Shown one piece after another: positions 5,930-13,781 of a DNA stretch of 18,240 bases. The first letter of the stretch is position 1; every line of letters starts with the position of its first letter. Below the pieces are notes generated by a model. The model was given only the letters and a program-made list of their open reading frames with translations, did not search any database and was not told where the DNA came from. Both the position numbers and the translations under genes were made by a program. Source of the DNA: JBOGFI01 sp050743365 (GTDB taxonomy: Bacteria; Actinomycetota; Acidimicrobiia; IMCC26256; JACDBD01); the NCBI GenBank assembly GCA_050743365.1, contig JBOGFI010000216.1, positions 1-18,240 on the forward strand, written 5' to 3'.

Positions 5930-8737
5930 GTGAGCGAACGGTCGCTGGCATCTCTGCTGCTGACGGAGGAGGGGACGGCAGCGGCCGAGGAGCTCGTCTT
6001 CTTCGACGGGGAGTGGACCGGCCGCGCCGAGCTTGTCGCCGCCGCGCGAGCGCTCACGAGCGAGCTGGAGGCCCTCGGCGTGGAGCCCGGCCGAGCGGTG
6101 GTATCGCTCGTACCGAGCTCGCCGCCCAGCATCGCCGCCATGTTCGGCGTGTGGGCCGCGGGCTGCCCGCTCGTCCCGCTGAGCCCCCGCCTCACCGGCG
6201 CGGAGCTCACCCGGGCGGTGGGCGAGGTGCGGCCGGCCGCGGTGGTGGCCCCCGGCGGCCTGCTCGACCGGCATGCCGGGGCGCTCACCGGTTGCACCCT
6301 GGTCGAGCAGCACGGGCCGGCCTTCCGGGCACGAGGGCCCGCGGCGACCGGCGCCGGGGTCGAGGTGGGCACCGAGGTGGCGCTCGTGCTCTACACGTCG
6401 GGCACCACCGGGATGCCGAAGCCAGTGATGCTGCGGCACGAGTCGATCCTGGCCGGCCTCGACGCCGTCCTGGGGACGATCGGCGTCGGCGCCGCGGCCC
6501 GGCGCGCCGCAGCGCGGTCGAAGCCACCCATGCCGAACCTGGTGCCGTTCTCGCTCAACCTGTGGTCAGGTCTGTACAACGTGTGCTTCTCGCTGCGGGT
6601 CGGCGCGCCGATCGTGCTCATGGGCCCTTTCGACCCGCGTGAGTTCGCCCGGCTCGTGGCGCGCTTCGGGATCCGGTCGTCGGTACTGGCGCCGGGGATG
6701 CTCTCGATGCTCCTCGACGACCCGGAGGTGACCGATCTCACGCCGCTGCGGTTCGTCCGCAACGCCACCGCTCCGCTCTCGCCCCGGCAGGCGCGCCGAT
6801 TCCGCGAGCGCTTCGGCGTCGTGGTACTGAACGGCTACGGGCAGAGCGAGCTCGGGGGCGAGGTGGTGGGCTGGAATGCAGCCGACGCCGGCGAGTTCGC
6901 CGACACCAAGCTCGGCGCCGTTGGACGCCCCCACCCCGGCGTCGAGGTGCGCATCCTGGGCGACGGCGACGAGCCGCTGCCTCCCGGCGAGGTGGGGGAG
7001 GTCTGCGTGCGATCGCCCTACGTCATGGCGGGCTACCTCGCCGGGGTTGCCGGCACGACCGCCCGCTTCACCGCCGACGGGCTGCTCCGCACCGGTGACT
7101 TGGGCCGGTTCGACGCCGACGGCTTCCTGTGGCTCGAGGGCCGGCGTTCGGCGCTGATCAATCGCAGCGGGCTCAAGGTGCTTCCGGGCGAGGTCGAGGA
7201 GGTGCTGCGCGCCAGCCCGCTGGTCGCCGACGTCGCGGTGGCGGGCATGCCCGACGAGCGCCTGGGCGAGGTCCCCTGGGCATTCGTCGTGCTACGCGGC
7301 CCGGGGGAATCGCCGCCCGACCTCGACGCCCGGCTCGAGGCGGTGGCGCGCGAGCGGCTGGCGCCCTACAAGGTGCCCGCCCGGTTCGTGGTCGTCGACG
7401 AGCTCCCCCGCAACGAGGTCGGCAAGGTCGTGCACCGCGAGCTGCAAGCCCGCTTCTCCCCGCGCCGTAATGCGGAGCAGCGGCTCGCGATCGACGGTGA
7501 CACGCCGGTCGAGCGCGTGCGCGACGTCGTGGCCGAGTGGGTGGACACGGCGGTCCCAGCCGAGTGGCGCGACGCGGCGGCACGCGGCGGGCTGATCGAG
7601 CTGCGCCGCGTGAGACCCCGCGCTGCTTATGAGGACTGGTACCCGGCGTTCGCGGCGAGCGGGCTGGTCGCGAGCACGTGGCCGGTCGAGTACTGCGGGC
7701 TGGGCGTGTCGAACGTGACGGCACGGGCGATCGACGAAGTGCTCGCTCCCTACCACCTCGGCCGTCTCAACCCCCTCGGGCTCAGCCTGGCCGGGCCGAC
7801 GTTGCTGGCCTGGGGAACCGACGAGCAGAAGGCCCGCTATCTCCCGCCGATCGTGTACAACGAGGAGCGCTGGTGCCAGCTCTTCAGCGAGCCCGGCGCG
7901 GGCAGCGACCTCGCCTCGCTCGCCACCGGCGCGGTTCGCGACGGCGACGAGTGGGTCATCAGCGGGCAGAAGGTATGGAGCACCTGGGCCCACGAGTCGC
8001 ACTTCGCGCTGACGCTGGCCCGCTCCGATCCCGGTGTCCCCAAGCGTGAGGGCATCACGTACTTCATCGTGCCGGTCAATGCGCCGGGCGTCGTCGTGCG
8101 ACCGCTGCGTCAGATGACGGGCGAGGCCGACTTCAACGAGGTCTTCCTCGACGGCGTGCGGGTGCCCGACGCCCTTCGGATCGGGCCCGTCGGTGGCGGC
8201 TGGCGGGTGGCCGCGGCCACGCTCACCGGCGAGCGCCAGATGATCTCGGGCGCCGGCGCCGGCGGGGTCGACCGCATCGGCGGCCGCTCGATCGGCCGGC
8301 TGGTGACCGGGGCCCGCGAGCGCGCCGCTCGCGACCCACACACCGGCTGGGGTGACCCGCGGGTGCGCCAGCGGGTCATGCGGCTGTACGCGGCCGAGCA
8401 GGCGCTGGCGTGGACGAACGCCCGGGCCCGCGACGCCCGCCGAGCGGGCCGGCCGCCGGGCGCCGAGAGCTCGATCGGGAAGCTGCTCGCCGCCGAGCTC
8501 AACCTGGCCGCGCAGGAGGAGTGGCTCATGCTGCTCGGCGCCGCGGCGATCGCGCGAGCCGAGGACGACGACGATGCCGGCTCGGTCGTGCGTGGCTTCC
8601 TGCGGAGCCGGGCCAACACCATCGAGGGCGGCACCTCCGAGGTGCAGCGCACGATCCTGGGCGAGCGTGTGCTCGGGCTCCCGCGCGAGCCCGACCTCTA
8701 CCAGGGCGCGCCCTGGCACGACGTTCCCCGCAGCTGA
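5930..8737 (+). CDS. Fused acyl-CoA synthetase - acyl-CoA dehydrogenase (FadD-FadE fusion)
   Basis: One uninterrupted 935-residue frame holds two complete enzymes. Residues 1 to about 512 are an ANL acyl-CoA ligase: P-loop YTSGTTGMPKPVM (155-167; Pro replaces the usual Gly after PK), GYGQSE (302-307), RTGDLGRFDADGFLWLEGRR, and catalytic Lys499 in NEVGKVVHREL. After a short linker, residues from about 525 to 930 are an acyl-CoA dehydrogenase: the flavin-contact signature CQLFSEPGAGSDLAS (about 649-663), ISGQKVWSTWA, and the C-terminal TIEGGTSEVQRTILGERVLG. The usual catalytic Glu of YEGT is Gly here (IEGGT), but Glu768 in LTGERQM sits where isovaleryl- and long-chain dehydrogenases carry their base, so activity is plausible. 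The protein would make an acyl-CoA and desaturate it. GTG at 5930 follows a leaderless-type promoter; an SDR gene follows 54 bp on. Confidence 0.9.
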   Translation: MSERSLASLLLTEEGTAAAEELVFFDGEWTGRAELVAAARALTSELEALGVEPGRAVVSLVPSSPPSIAAMFGVWAAGCPLVPLSPRLTGAELTRAVGEVRPAAVVAPGGLLDRHAGALTGCTLVEQHGPAFRARGPAATGAGVEVGTEVALVLYTSGTTGMPKPVMLRHESILAGLDAVLGTIGVGAAARRAAARSKPPMPNLVPFSLNLWSGLYNVCFSLRVGAPIVLMGPFDPREFARLVARFGIRSSVLAPGMLSMLLDDPEVTDLTPLRFVRNATAPLSPRQARRFRERFGVVVLNGYGQSELGGEVVGWNAADAGEFADTKLGAVGRPHPGVEVRILGDGDEPLPPGEVGEVCVRSPYVMAGYLAGVAGTTARFTADGLLRTGDLGRFDADGFLWLEGRRSALINRSGLKVLPGEVEEVLRASPLVADVAVAGMPDERLGEVPWAFVVLRGPGESPPDLDARLEAVARERLAPYKVPARFVVVDELPRNEVGKVVHRELQARFSPRRNAEQRLAIDGDTPVERVRDVVAEWVDTAVPAEWRDAAARGGLIELRRVRPRAAYEDWYPAFAASGLVASTWPVEYCGLGVSNVTARAIDEVLAPYHLGRLNPLGLSLAGPTLLAWGTDEQKARYLPPIVYNEERWCQLFSEPGAGSDLASLATGAVRDGDEWVISGQKVWSTWAHESHFALTLARSDPGVPKREGITYFIVPVNAPGVVVRPLRQMTGEADFNEVFLDGVRVPDALRIGPVGGGWRVAAATLTGERQMISGAGAGGVDRIGGRSIGRLVTGARERAARDPHTGWGDPRVRQRVMRLYAAEQALAWTNARARDARRAGRPPGAESSIGKLLAAELNLAAQEEWLMLLGAAAIARAEDDDDAGSVVRGFLRSRANTIEGGTSEVQRTILGERVLGLPREPDLYQGAPWHDVPRS

Positions 8738-8748
8738 CCAATCGATGA
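8738..8748 (+). repeat. CCAATCGATGA motif directly after a stop codon (copy 1)
   Basis: TGACCAATCGATGA, including the stop codon of the fusion gene, is repeated with one change (TGACCAATCGACGA) at the stop of LivF at 14506-14519, where a second CCAATCGACGA follows in tandem. All copies lie between a stop codon and the next gene's ribosome-binding site. Function unknown; regulatory site or chance. Confidence 0.4.
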
Positions 8749-8776
8749 GTGCATCGGGCGCAAGGTGGGCCCGACC

Positions 8777-8784
8777 AGAGGAGG
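8777..8784 (+). promoter_or_regulatory. Ribosome-binding site deciding the SDR start
   Basis: AGAGGAGG lies 7 nt before the ATG at 8792 and selects that start over the in-frame GTG at 8765, which lies upstream of the site. Confidence 0.8.
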
Positions 8785-8791
8785 AATTCGT

Positions 8792-9541
8792 ATGAGGTTC
8801 GAGGGCAAGGTCGCCGTCGTCACCGGCGCCGGCCGGGGCATCGGCGAGGAATACGCCAAGGCGCTGGCCCGCGAAGGCGCCAGCGTCGTGGTCGCCGAGC
8901 TCGACGCCGAAGCGGGCGAACGGGCGGCCAAGGAGATCGAGCAGGAGGGCGGCAAGGCCCTCGCCGTGGCCACCGACGTGTCGAGCGAGGAATCCACGCT
9001 GGCCATGGCCGGGGCGGCGGGCGACGCCTTCGGCGGCGTCGACTACCTCGTGAACAACGCCGCCATCTACGGAGGCATGGAGCTCCATGGCCTCACCGAC
9101 ATGCCCATGTCGTACTGGGACAGGTTCATGTCGGTGAACATGACCGGCGCGGTCCTGTGCACCCGGGCCGTGTTCCGGTCGATGGCGGAGCGTGGCGGCG
9201 GCGCCATCGTCAACCAGTCGTCGACCGCGGCGTGGATGGGCGCCGGCTACTACGGCATCGCCAAGCTCGCGCTCCATGGCATCACCGGCTCGTTCGCTCG
9301 CGAGCTCGGCCCCATGAACATCAGGGTCAACGCCATCGCCCCCGGGCCGACCGACACCGAGGCCACCCGCACCACCGTCGACCCCACGATCATCCAGGCC
9401 CTGCTGGCCACGATGCCGCTCAGCCGGATGGGAACGCCCTCCGATCTCGCCGGCGCGTGCCTGTTCCTGCTGTCGGAGGACGCCCGCTGGGTGACCGGCC
9501 ACGTCCTCAACGTCGACGGCGGCCAGATCATGCGGGTCTAG
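8792..9541 (+). CDS. Short-chain dehydrogenase/reductase (SDR)
   Basis: The 249-residue product is a classical SDR. It has the nucleotide-binding TGAGRGIG (residues 11-18), an acidic residue after the second strand (VVVAELDAE, suggesting NAD preference), VNNAA (87-91), the active-site Ser of NQSSTAAW (143-144), and Tyr154/Lys158 of YGIAK. NAIAPGPTDTEATR and the C-terminal LNVDGGQIMRV are the family's late motifs. The Ser-to-Tyr spacing is a few residues shorter than in the textbook enzymes. It should oxidise a hydroxy group or reduce a ketone, plausibly the 3-hydroxyacyl or alcohol step of the pathway served by the preceding ligase-dehydrogenase. It is 54 bp downstream in the same direction and probably in the same transcript. 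Substrate unknown. Confidence 0.92.
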   Translation: MRFEGKVAVVTGAGRGIGEEYAKALAREGASVVVAELDAEAGERAAKEIEQEGGKALAVATDVSSEESTLAMAGAAGDAFGGVDYLVNNAAIYGGMELHGLTDMPMSYWDRFMSVNMTGAVLCTRAVFRSMAERGGGAIVNQSSTAAWMGAGYYGIAKLALHGITGSFARELGPMNIRVNAIAPGPTDTEATRTTVDPTIIQALLATMPLSRMGTPSDLAGACLFLLSEDARWVTGHVLNVDGGQIMRV

Positions 9542-9544
9542 GTT

Positions 9545-9572
9545 CGGCGGCGTTGTCGGGTGTCCGCCGTTT
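9545..9572 (+). terminator. Possible weak rho-independent terminator after the SDR gene
   Basis: CGGCGG (9545-9550) pairs perfectly with CCGCCG (9564-9569) around a 13-nt loop and is followed by only three T residues. It lies 3 bases after the SDR stop and before a separate operon, so the position is right but the T-tract is minimal. Confidence 0.35.
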
Positions 9573-9611
9573 GAGCAGGTGGCGAGGCGGATACCTTCTA
9601 GGCCGTAATCG
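9571..9611 (+). promoter_or_regulatory. Probable promoter region of the HAAT transporter operon
   Basis: The 88-bp gap before the substrate-binding protein gene holds TTGAGC (9571-9576) and TACCTT (9592-9597), with a short 15-bp spacer, and a CCGTAATCG (TAATCG at 9606-9611) resembling the GTAG-type boxes elsewhere. Which -10 is used cannot be decided from sequence. Confidence 0.3.
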
Positions 9612-9629
9612 GTGTCTTGGGGGGAAAAG

Positions 9630-10988
9630 ATGAGAAGCCGCGGGCCTGTGCTCGTGCTGGCGCTGGCGTTGGTGACGACGGCCGCGTGCGGATCGCGCGT
9701 CGACGAGCCGTCGACGATCGCGGGAGGCGCCGGCGGGAACGGCGGCGGCAACGGCGGCGGGGACGCCGGCGGCGGTGAGGGCGGACCTCCCGCCGACGCC
9801 GAGGCGCCCTGCGGGCCCGGCGACGCCAGCGGCGCGACCGACACCGGGGTCACCGACGACACGATCGCCATCGCCACCATCCAGGACATCGGCGGACCCC
9901 GCCCCGGTCTGTTCCAGGCGAACCTCGACGCCATGAACGCCTTCGTCGCCTATTGCAACGAGCTGGGCGGCATCCTGGGCCGCGAGCTCGAGCTGACCGC
10001 GTACGACTCGCGCATCTCGGAGCACCGATCGACGACCGCCCAGGCGTGCGACAGCGCGTTCGCCCTGGTGGGCCAGTCGGTGGCGATCGACAGCGCCGGC
10101 GCGCAAGTGGGCGTCGACTGCGGGATCCCCGACATCCCGGCCTTCGCGGTCGAGACCCAGCACGCCGGCGCCACCAACGTGGTGCAGCCGCTCCCGAACC
10201 CCCCGACGCTCCTCAACGTCGGCCCCGAGCGCTACGTCAAGAAGGAGTTCCCGGACGCGGCCAAGCACGCGGCGATGTTCTTCATCAGCGCGGGCCCTTC
10301 GTCGGTCACCGCCGAGAAGCGGGTGAAGGGCTTCGAGGAGATCGGCTTCAACTTCGACGTCAACAGCCAGACGGAGCTCAACGAGCTGAACTGGGGGCCG
10401 TTCGTCGAGCAGATCCGGTCGAACGACGTGCAGTTCGTCACCTCGGTGTCGGAGCTCGACAACCCGGTGAACCTGGCCAAGGAGCTGCGGACCCAGGGCG
10501 TCGAGGTCGAGATCTTCGAGCTCGACCAGGTCGCCTACGACCCCGCCCTGATCGAGAAGGGCGGCGACGTCGTCGAGGGCGTCCACGTCGTCGTGTCCAC
10601 CGTCCCGTTCGAAGAGGCCGAGACCAGCGACGAGATGCGGCGGTTCCTCTTCTGGCTCGAGGAGACGGACGCCAAGGCCGCCAACCCCAGCGCGCTCTCG
10701 GTCCAGGGCTGGTCCGCCGGCCAGCTGTTCGCCACCGCGGCCAAGAACCTCGGCAGCGACCTGACCAGGGAGGGTCTGCTCGCGGAGCTGCGCAAGATCA
10801 AGGAGTGGGACGGCCACGGCATCCACGCGCCCGCCAACCCCGGCGACAACCTCGTGACCCAGTGCTTCATCTACCTGAAGGTCGAGGGCGGCGAGTTCGT
10901 GCGGGAGTTCCCGAAGGAAGGGTTCTCCTGCGACGAGAAGAACGTGGTCGAGGTCGAGTACGACTTCCCGAAGGGGGCCGGGACCTAG
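9630..10988 (+). CDS. ABC transporter substrate-binding lipoprotein (HAAT / Leu-Ile-Val-binding type)
   Basis: From the ATG at 9630 the product is 452 residues. An in-frame GTG at 9612 is less likely because the purine-rich GGGGGGAA lies between the two and would serve the ATG. The signal peptide ends in TAAC, so Cys20 is lipidated. A Gly/Asn-rich flexible linker (about 31-55) leads to a type I periplasmic-binding fold. It shows GVTDDTIAIATIQDIGGP near the start, AFVAYCNELGGILGRELEL, and SVQGWSAGQLFATAAKNL near the end, all characteristic of Peripla_BP_6 proteins. It delivers substrate to the permease encoded immediately downstream (32 bp gap). HAAT receptors bind amino acids, amides, urea, aromatic acids or other small acids; neighbouring acyl-CoA genes suggest an organic acid here, but this is inference. 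Confidence 0.9.
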   Translation: MRSRGPVLVLALALVTTAACGSRVDEPSTIAGGAGGNGGGNGGGDAGGGEGGPPADAEAPCGPGDASGATDTGVTDDTIAIATIQDIGGPRPGLFQANLDAMNAFVAYCNELGGILGRELELTAYDSRISEHRSTTAQACDSAFALVGQSVAIDSAGAQVGVDCGIPDIPAFAVETQHAGATNVVQPLPNPPTLLNVGPERYVKKEFPDAAKHAAMFFISAGPSSVTAEKRVKGFEEIGFNFDVNSQTELNELNWGPFVEQIRSNDVQFVTSVSELDNPVNLAKELRTQGVEVEIFELDQVAYDPALIEKGGDVVEGVHVVVSTVPFEEAETSDEMRRFLFWLEETDAKAANPSALSVQGWSAGQLFATAAKNLGSDLTREGLLAELRKIKEWDGHGIHAPANPGDNLVTQCFIYLKVEGGEFVREFPKEGFSCDEKNVVEVEYDFPKGAGT

Positions 10989-11020
10989 CCGCGGCGCAGC
11001 CGGGGCGAAGGGGGCACCAC

Positions 11021-13060
11021 GTGGACGAGTTCATCCGCCTGACGATCTTCGGGCTGGTGGCGGCGGCGATCTACTTCGTCGCCGCCAGCGGACTCGTCCT
11101 CACGTACACGACCTCGGGGATCTTCAACTTCGCTCACGGTGCCATCGGCATGGTCGCGGCCTTCGTCTACTGGGAGCTGCGCTTCAATCCCGACGGGCCG
11201 GTGCTCCCGACTCCGCTCGCGCTGTTCCTGGTGCTGGGCGTGTTCGCGCCGCTCTTCGGCGTGCTGGTCGAGCGGGTCCTGATCCGCAACCTCCAGGGCG
11301 CGTCGCTGGCAACGACCCTGGTGGTGACGGTCGGGATGCTGGCCGCCCTCATCGGCCTGGCCCAGACGTTCTGGCCGCCGGAGTCGCGGGTCGTGCGCGG
11401 GTTCTTCGAGCCCGACGACGTGAAGATCCTGGGCGTCAACGTCACCTGGCACCGGATCATCACGGTGCTGATCGCGGTCGGCGTCGCCGTCGGCCTGCGC
11501 GTCCTCCTGTACCGCACCCGCATCGGCGTCGCGATGCGAGCGGTGGTGGACAACCGCACGTTGGCCGGCCTCAACGGCGCCCAGGCGCACCGGGTGAGCG
11601 CGCTGTCGTGGGCGATCGGCTCGAGCCTCGCCGCCCTGGGCGGGATCCTCCTGGCCCCGGCGCTCGGCCTCGAGATCATCGCACTGACCCTGCTGGTGGT
11701 GAACGCGTACGCGGCGGCGATGGTCGGGCGTTTGCGCAGCCTCCCTCTCACCGTGGTCGGTGCGGTCATCCTGGGTCTGCTGGTCCAGTACGTCCCGAAC
11801 TACCTGCCGAAGGTCTTTGCCGACGACACGCTCCCCGACTGGCTGACCGGCATCAACAACTCGCTGCCGATCCTCATGCTGTTCGTGGTGCTCCTCCTCC
11901 TGCCCGAGGAGCGTCTGGGCGGCTGGCAGGCGCGGGCGGCGCGCCGGATCCGGGTGCCGAGCCTGGCCCAGTCGCTGCTGGGCGGGGCCGCGCTGGTGGC
12001 GGCCGCGGTGGTGGTGTCGGGCTTCTTGTCCGATCGCAACCTGGGGCGGGTGGGCCAGGGCCTCGCCCTCGGCGTCATCGTCCTGTCGCTCGTGCCGTTG
12101 ACGGGGTACGCGGGCCAGATCTCGCTGGCCCAGATGACCCTGGCCGGGGTGGGCGCGTTCGTCATGGCCAAGGTCGCGACCGAGGGGTCGCCGATCGGGC
12201 TGCTGGCGGCGACGCTGATCGCGGGCGCGGTCGGCGGGATCATCGCGTTGCCGGCGCTCCGGCTGCGGGGCCTGTACCTCGCGCTCAGCACCCTGGCGAT
12301 CGCGGTGCTCGCCGACAACATGTTCTTCCCGCAGCGGCGTGTCTTCTTCACCGGCTCCCTCGAGGTCTCGCGGCTCGATCTCGGCTTCATCGACTTCGAC
12401 AGCGACCGTTCCTATTTCGTCCTGCTGGCGGTCGCGTACGCGCTGGTCGCGGTCTTCGTGCTGACGCTGCGGCGGGGGCAGTTCGGCCGGCGCCTCCTGG
12501 CGATGAAGGACAGCCCGGCAGCCTGCGCCACCCTCGGTCTCAACCTGACCCGCACGAAGTTCACGGTGTTCGCGGTATCTGCCGCGCTCGCCGGTCTCGG
12601 GGGCGCGCTCTACGGCGGGCTGCGGGTCTCGGTGAGCGGAGACGACTTCGAGATGGTGCAGGGCCTGCCGATCCTGCTCCTGGCCGTGCTCGGCGGCATC
12701 GCCACTGCGAGTGGGGCGCTCGTGGGCGGCCTGTTCTTCGCGCTCATCACGATCATCTCGCAGGAGTACGAGTCGTTCGACTGGCTCGTGCTGGTCGCGC
12801 CCGGGCTCGTCGGCATCACCCTGGGCCGCAACCCCGATGGCGTCGTGCCCGACCTCGCCGACCGGTCGCGCCGGCTGCTGGCGCGGCTCCGGAGCGGGCC
12901 CGACCCGGCCGTCGTGGAGCGGCGCAAGCGGCGCGCCGCCCTCGCCACCCTCGATGCCGACGTGCTGTTCGGCGCGCCGCTCGAACCGGAGCGGGTGCAG
13001 GCCCTCGACGCCCGTTTGGGGACGGAGGAGGTGACCCCGGTTGGCGTTGCTGGCGACTAA
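11021..13060 (+). CDS. Fused LivH-LivM-type ABC permease
   Basis: A single 679-residue frame contains both permease subunits of a HAAT transporter. Residues 1 to about 300 are LivH-like: GLVLTYTTSGIFNFAHGAIG near the N-terminus, GVAMRAVVDNRTLAGLNGA as the cytoplasmic coupling loop, and GAVILGLLVQY. Residues about 312-610 are LivM-like: VPLTGYAGQISLAQMTLAGV, LPALRLRGLYLALSTLAIAV, and the EAA-type loop GRRLLAMKDSPAACATLGLN. Normally these are two genes forming a heterodimer. The last roughly 65 residues are a hydrophilic, charged cytoplasmic tail (RRLLARLRSGPDPAVVERRK...) not usual for LivM. The start is the GTG at 11021, with AAGGGGG 6 nt upstream; the frame upstream of it is antisense-like noise overlapping the binding-protein gene. 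It overlaps LivG by 20 bp. Confidence 0.92.
   Translation: MDEFIRLTIFGLVAAAIYFVAASGLVLTYTTSGIFNFAHGAIGMVAAFVYWELRFNPDGPVLPTPLALFLVLGVFAPLFGVLVERVLIRNLQGASLATTLVVTVGMLAALIGLAQTFWPPESRVVRGFFEPDDVKILGVNVTWHRIITVLIAVGVAVGLRVLLYRTRIGVAMRAVVDNRTLAGLNGAQAHRVSALSWAIGSSLAALGGILLAPALGLEIIALTLLVVNAYAAAMVGRLRSLPLTVVGAVILGLLVQYVPNYLPKVFADDTLPDWLTGINNSLPILMLFVVLLLLPEERLGGWQARAARRIRVPSLAQSLLGGAALVAAAVVVSGFLSDRNLGRVGQGLALGVIVLSLVPLTGYAGQISLAQMTLAGVGAFVMAKVATEGSPIGLLAATLIAGAVGGIIALPALRLRGLYLALSTLAIAVLADNMFFPQRRVFFTGSLEVSRLDLGFIDFDSDRSYFVLLAVAYALVAVFVLTLRRGQFGRRLLAMKDSPAACATLGLNLTRTKFTVFAVSAALAGLGGALYGGLRVSVSGDDFEMVQGLPILLLAVLGGIATASGALVGGLFFALITIISQEYESFDWLVLVAPGLVGITLGRNPDGVVPDLADRSRRLLARLRSGPDPAVVERRKRRAALATLDADVLFGAPLEPERVQALDARLGTEEVTPVGVAGD
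13026..13034 (+). promoter_or_regulatory. Very strong ribosome-binding site for the TTG start of LivG
   Basis: AGGAGGTGA, a full-length match to the 16S anti-Shine-Dalgarno complement, lies inside the permease coding end, 6 nt before the TTG at 13041. It fixes the TTG as the start and implies efficient coupled translation. Confidence 0.8.
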
Positions 13061-13781
13061 GGAAGTGGGCGTCTCGTTCGGGGGGCTGCGGGCCCTCGAC
13101 CAGGTCGACCTCACCGTCGAGCCGGCCTGCGTGACCGGGCTCATCGGGCCCAACGGCGCCGGCAAGACGACGCTGTTCAACGTCGTCTGCGGCCTCCAGG
13201 AGACCGACGCCGGCCAGGTCCTCCTCGACGACGAGGACGTCACCAAGCTCAAGGCGTACGAACGCGCCCGGCGGGGTCTGGCGCGCACGTTCCAGCGGCT
13301 GGAGGTGTTCGGCTCGCTCTCGGCTCGGGACAACGTCCTCACCGCCGCCGAGATCCACCGCTCGTGGTCCCACGACGAATCCGATCCCGAGGAGGCCACC
13401 GAGCAGCTGGTCGAGCGGGTCGGGCTACGCGACGTCGCCGACGAGCAGGCCGACACGCTGCCGACCGGGATGCTGCGTCTGGTGGAGGTCGCGCGCGCGC
13501 TGGCGGCGCGGCCCCGGATCCTGCTGCTCGACGAACCGTCGTCGGGGCTCGACGAGCACGAGTCGGACGTCTTCGCCAAGCTGCTGCTCGACCTGGCCGG
13601 CGAAGGCCTCGCGGTCCTGATGGTCGAGCACGACGTGCCCCTCGTCATGGAGGTGTGCACGACGATCCACGTGCTCGACTTCGGGAAGATGATCGCGGTC
13701 GGCACGCCGGCGGAGATCCAGGCCAACGCCGACGTGCAGGCCGCGTACCTCGGGGCGACGGGAGACGGCGATGCCTCCTGA
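13041..13781 (+). CDS. livG: HAAT ABC transporter ATPase, LivG-type
   Basis: The 246-residue product starts at a TTG preceded by an ideal ribosome-binding site. It shows Walker A GPNGAGKTT (36-44), the Q-loop region ARTFQRLEVF, the LivG-style signature LPTGMLRLVEVARAL (from 140; LPxG in place of LSGGQ is normal for this subfamily), Walker B ILLLDEPSSGLD (Asp164, Glu165) and the H-loop His197 in VEHD. The C-terminus FGKMIAVGTPAEIQANADVQ is typical. It would couple ATP hydrolysis to transport together with LivF on the inner face of the membrane. It overlaps the permease by 20 bp and LivF by 11 bp, so the three are translated as a unit. The transported compound is not known, so the symbol denotes family only. 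Confidence 0.92.
   Translation: MALLATKEVGVSFGGLRALDQVDLTVEPACVTGLIGPNGAGKTTLFNVVCGLQETDAGQVLLDDEDVTKLKAYERARRGLARTFQRLEVFGSLSARDNVLTAAEIHRSWSHDESDPEEATEQLVERVGLRDVADEQADTLPTGMLRLVEVARALAARPRILLLDEPSSGLDEHESDVFAKLLLDLAGEGLAVLMVEHDVPLVMEVCTTIHVLDFGKMIAVGTPAEIQANADVQAAYLGATGDGDAS

Noticed and set aside
7292..9934. Long minus-strand open frame (880 codons) opposite the fusion gene, SDR and binding protein
   Set aside because: Its translation is low-complexity Arg/Ala/Gly/His-rich with no motif, while the plus strand carries intact enzymes; long antisense frames are expected at this GC content.
9953..11020. In-frame N-terminal extension of the permease by 356 codons
   Set aside because: It overlaps the binding-protein gene in another frame and is Arg-rich noise; the GTG at 11021 has a ribosome-binding site and begins the LivH sequence.
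10985..13726. Long minus-strand open frame (913 codons) opposite the permease and LivG
   Set aside because: Composition is Gln/Arg/His/Asp-rich without recognisable domains and mirrors the third-position GC bias of the plus-strand genes.
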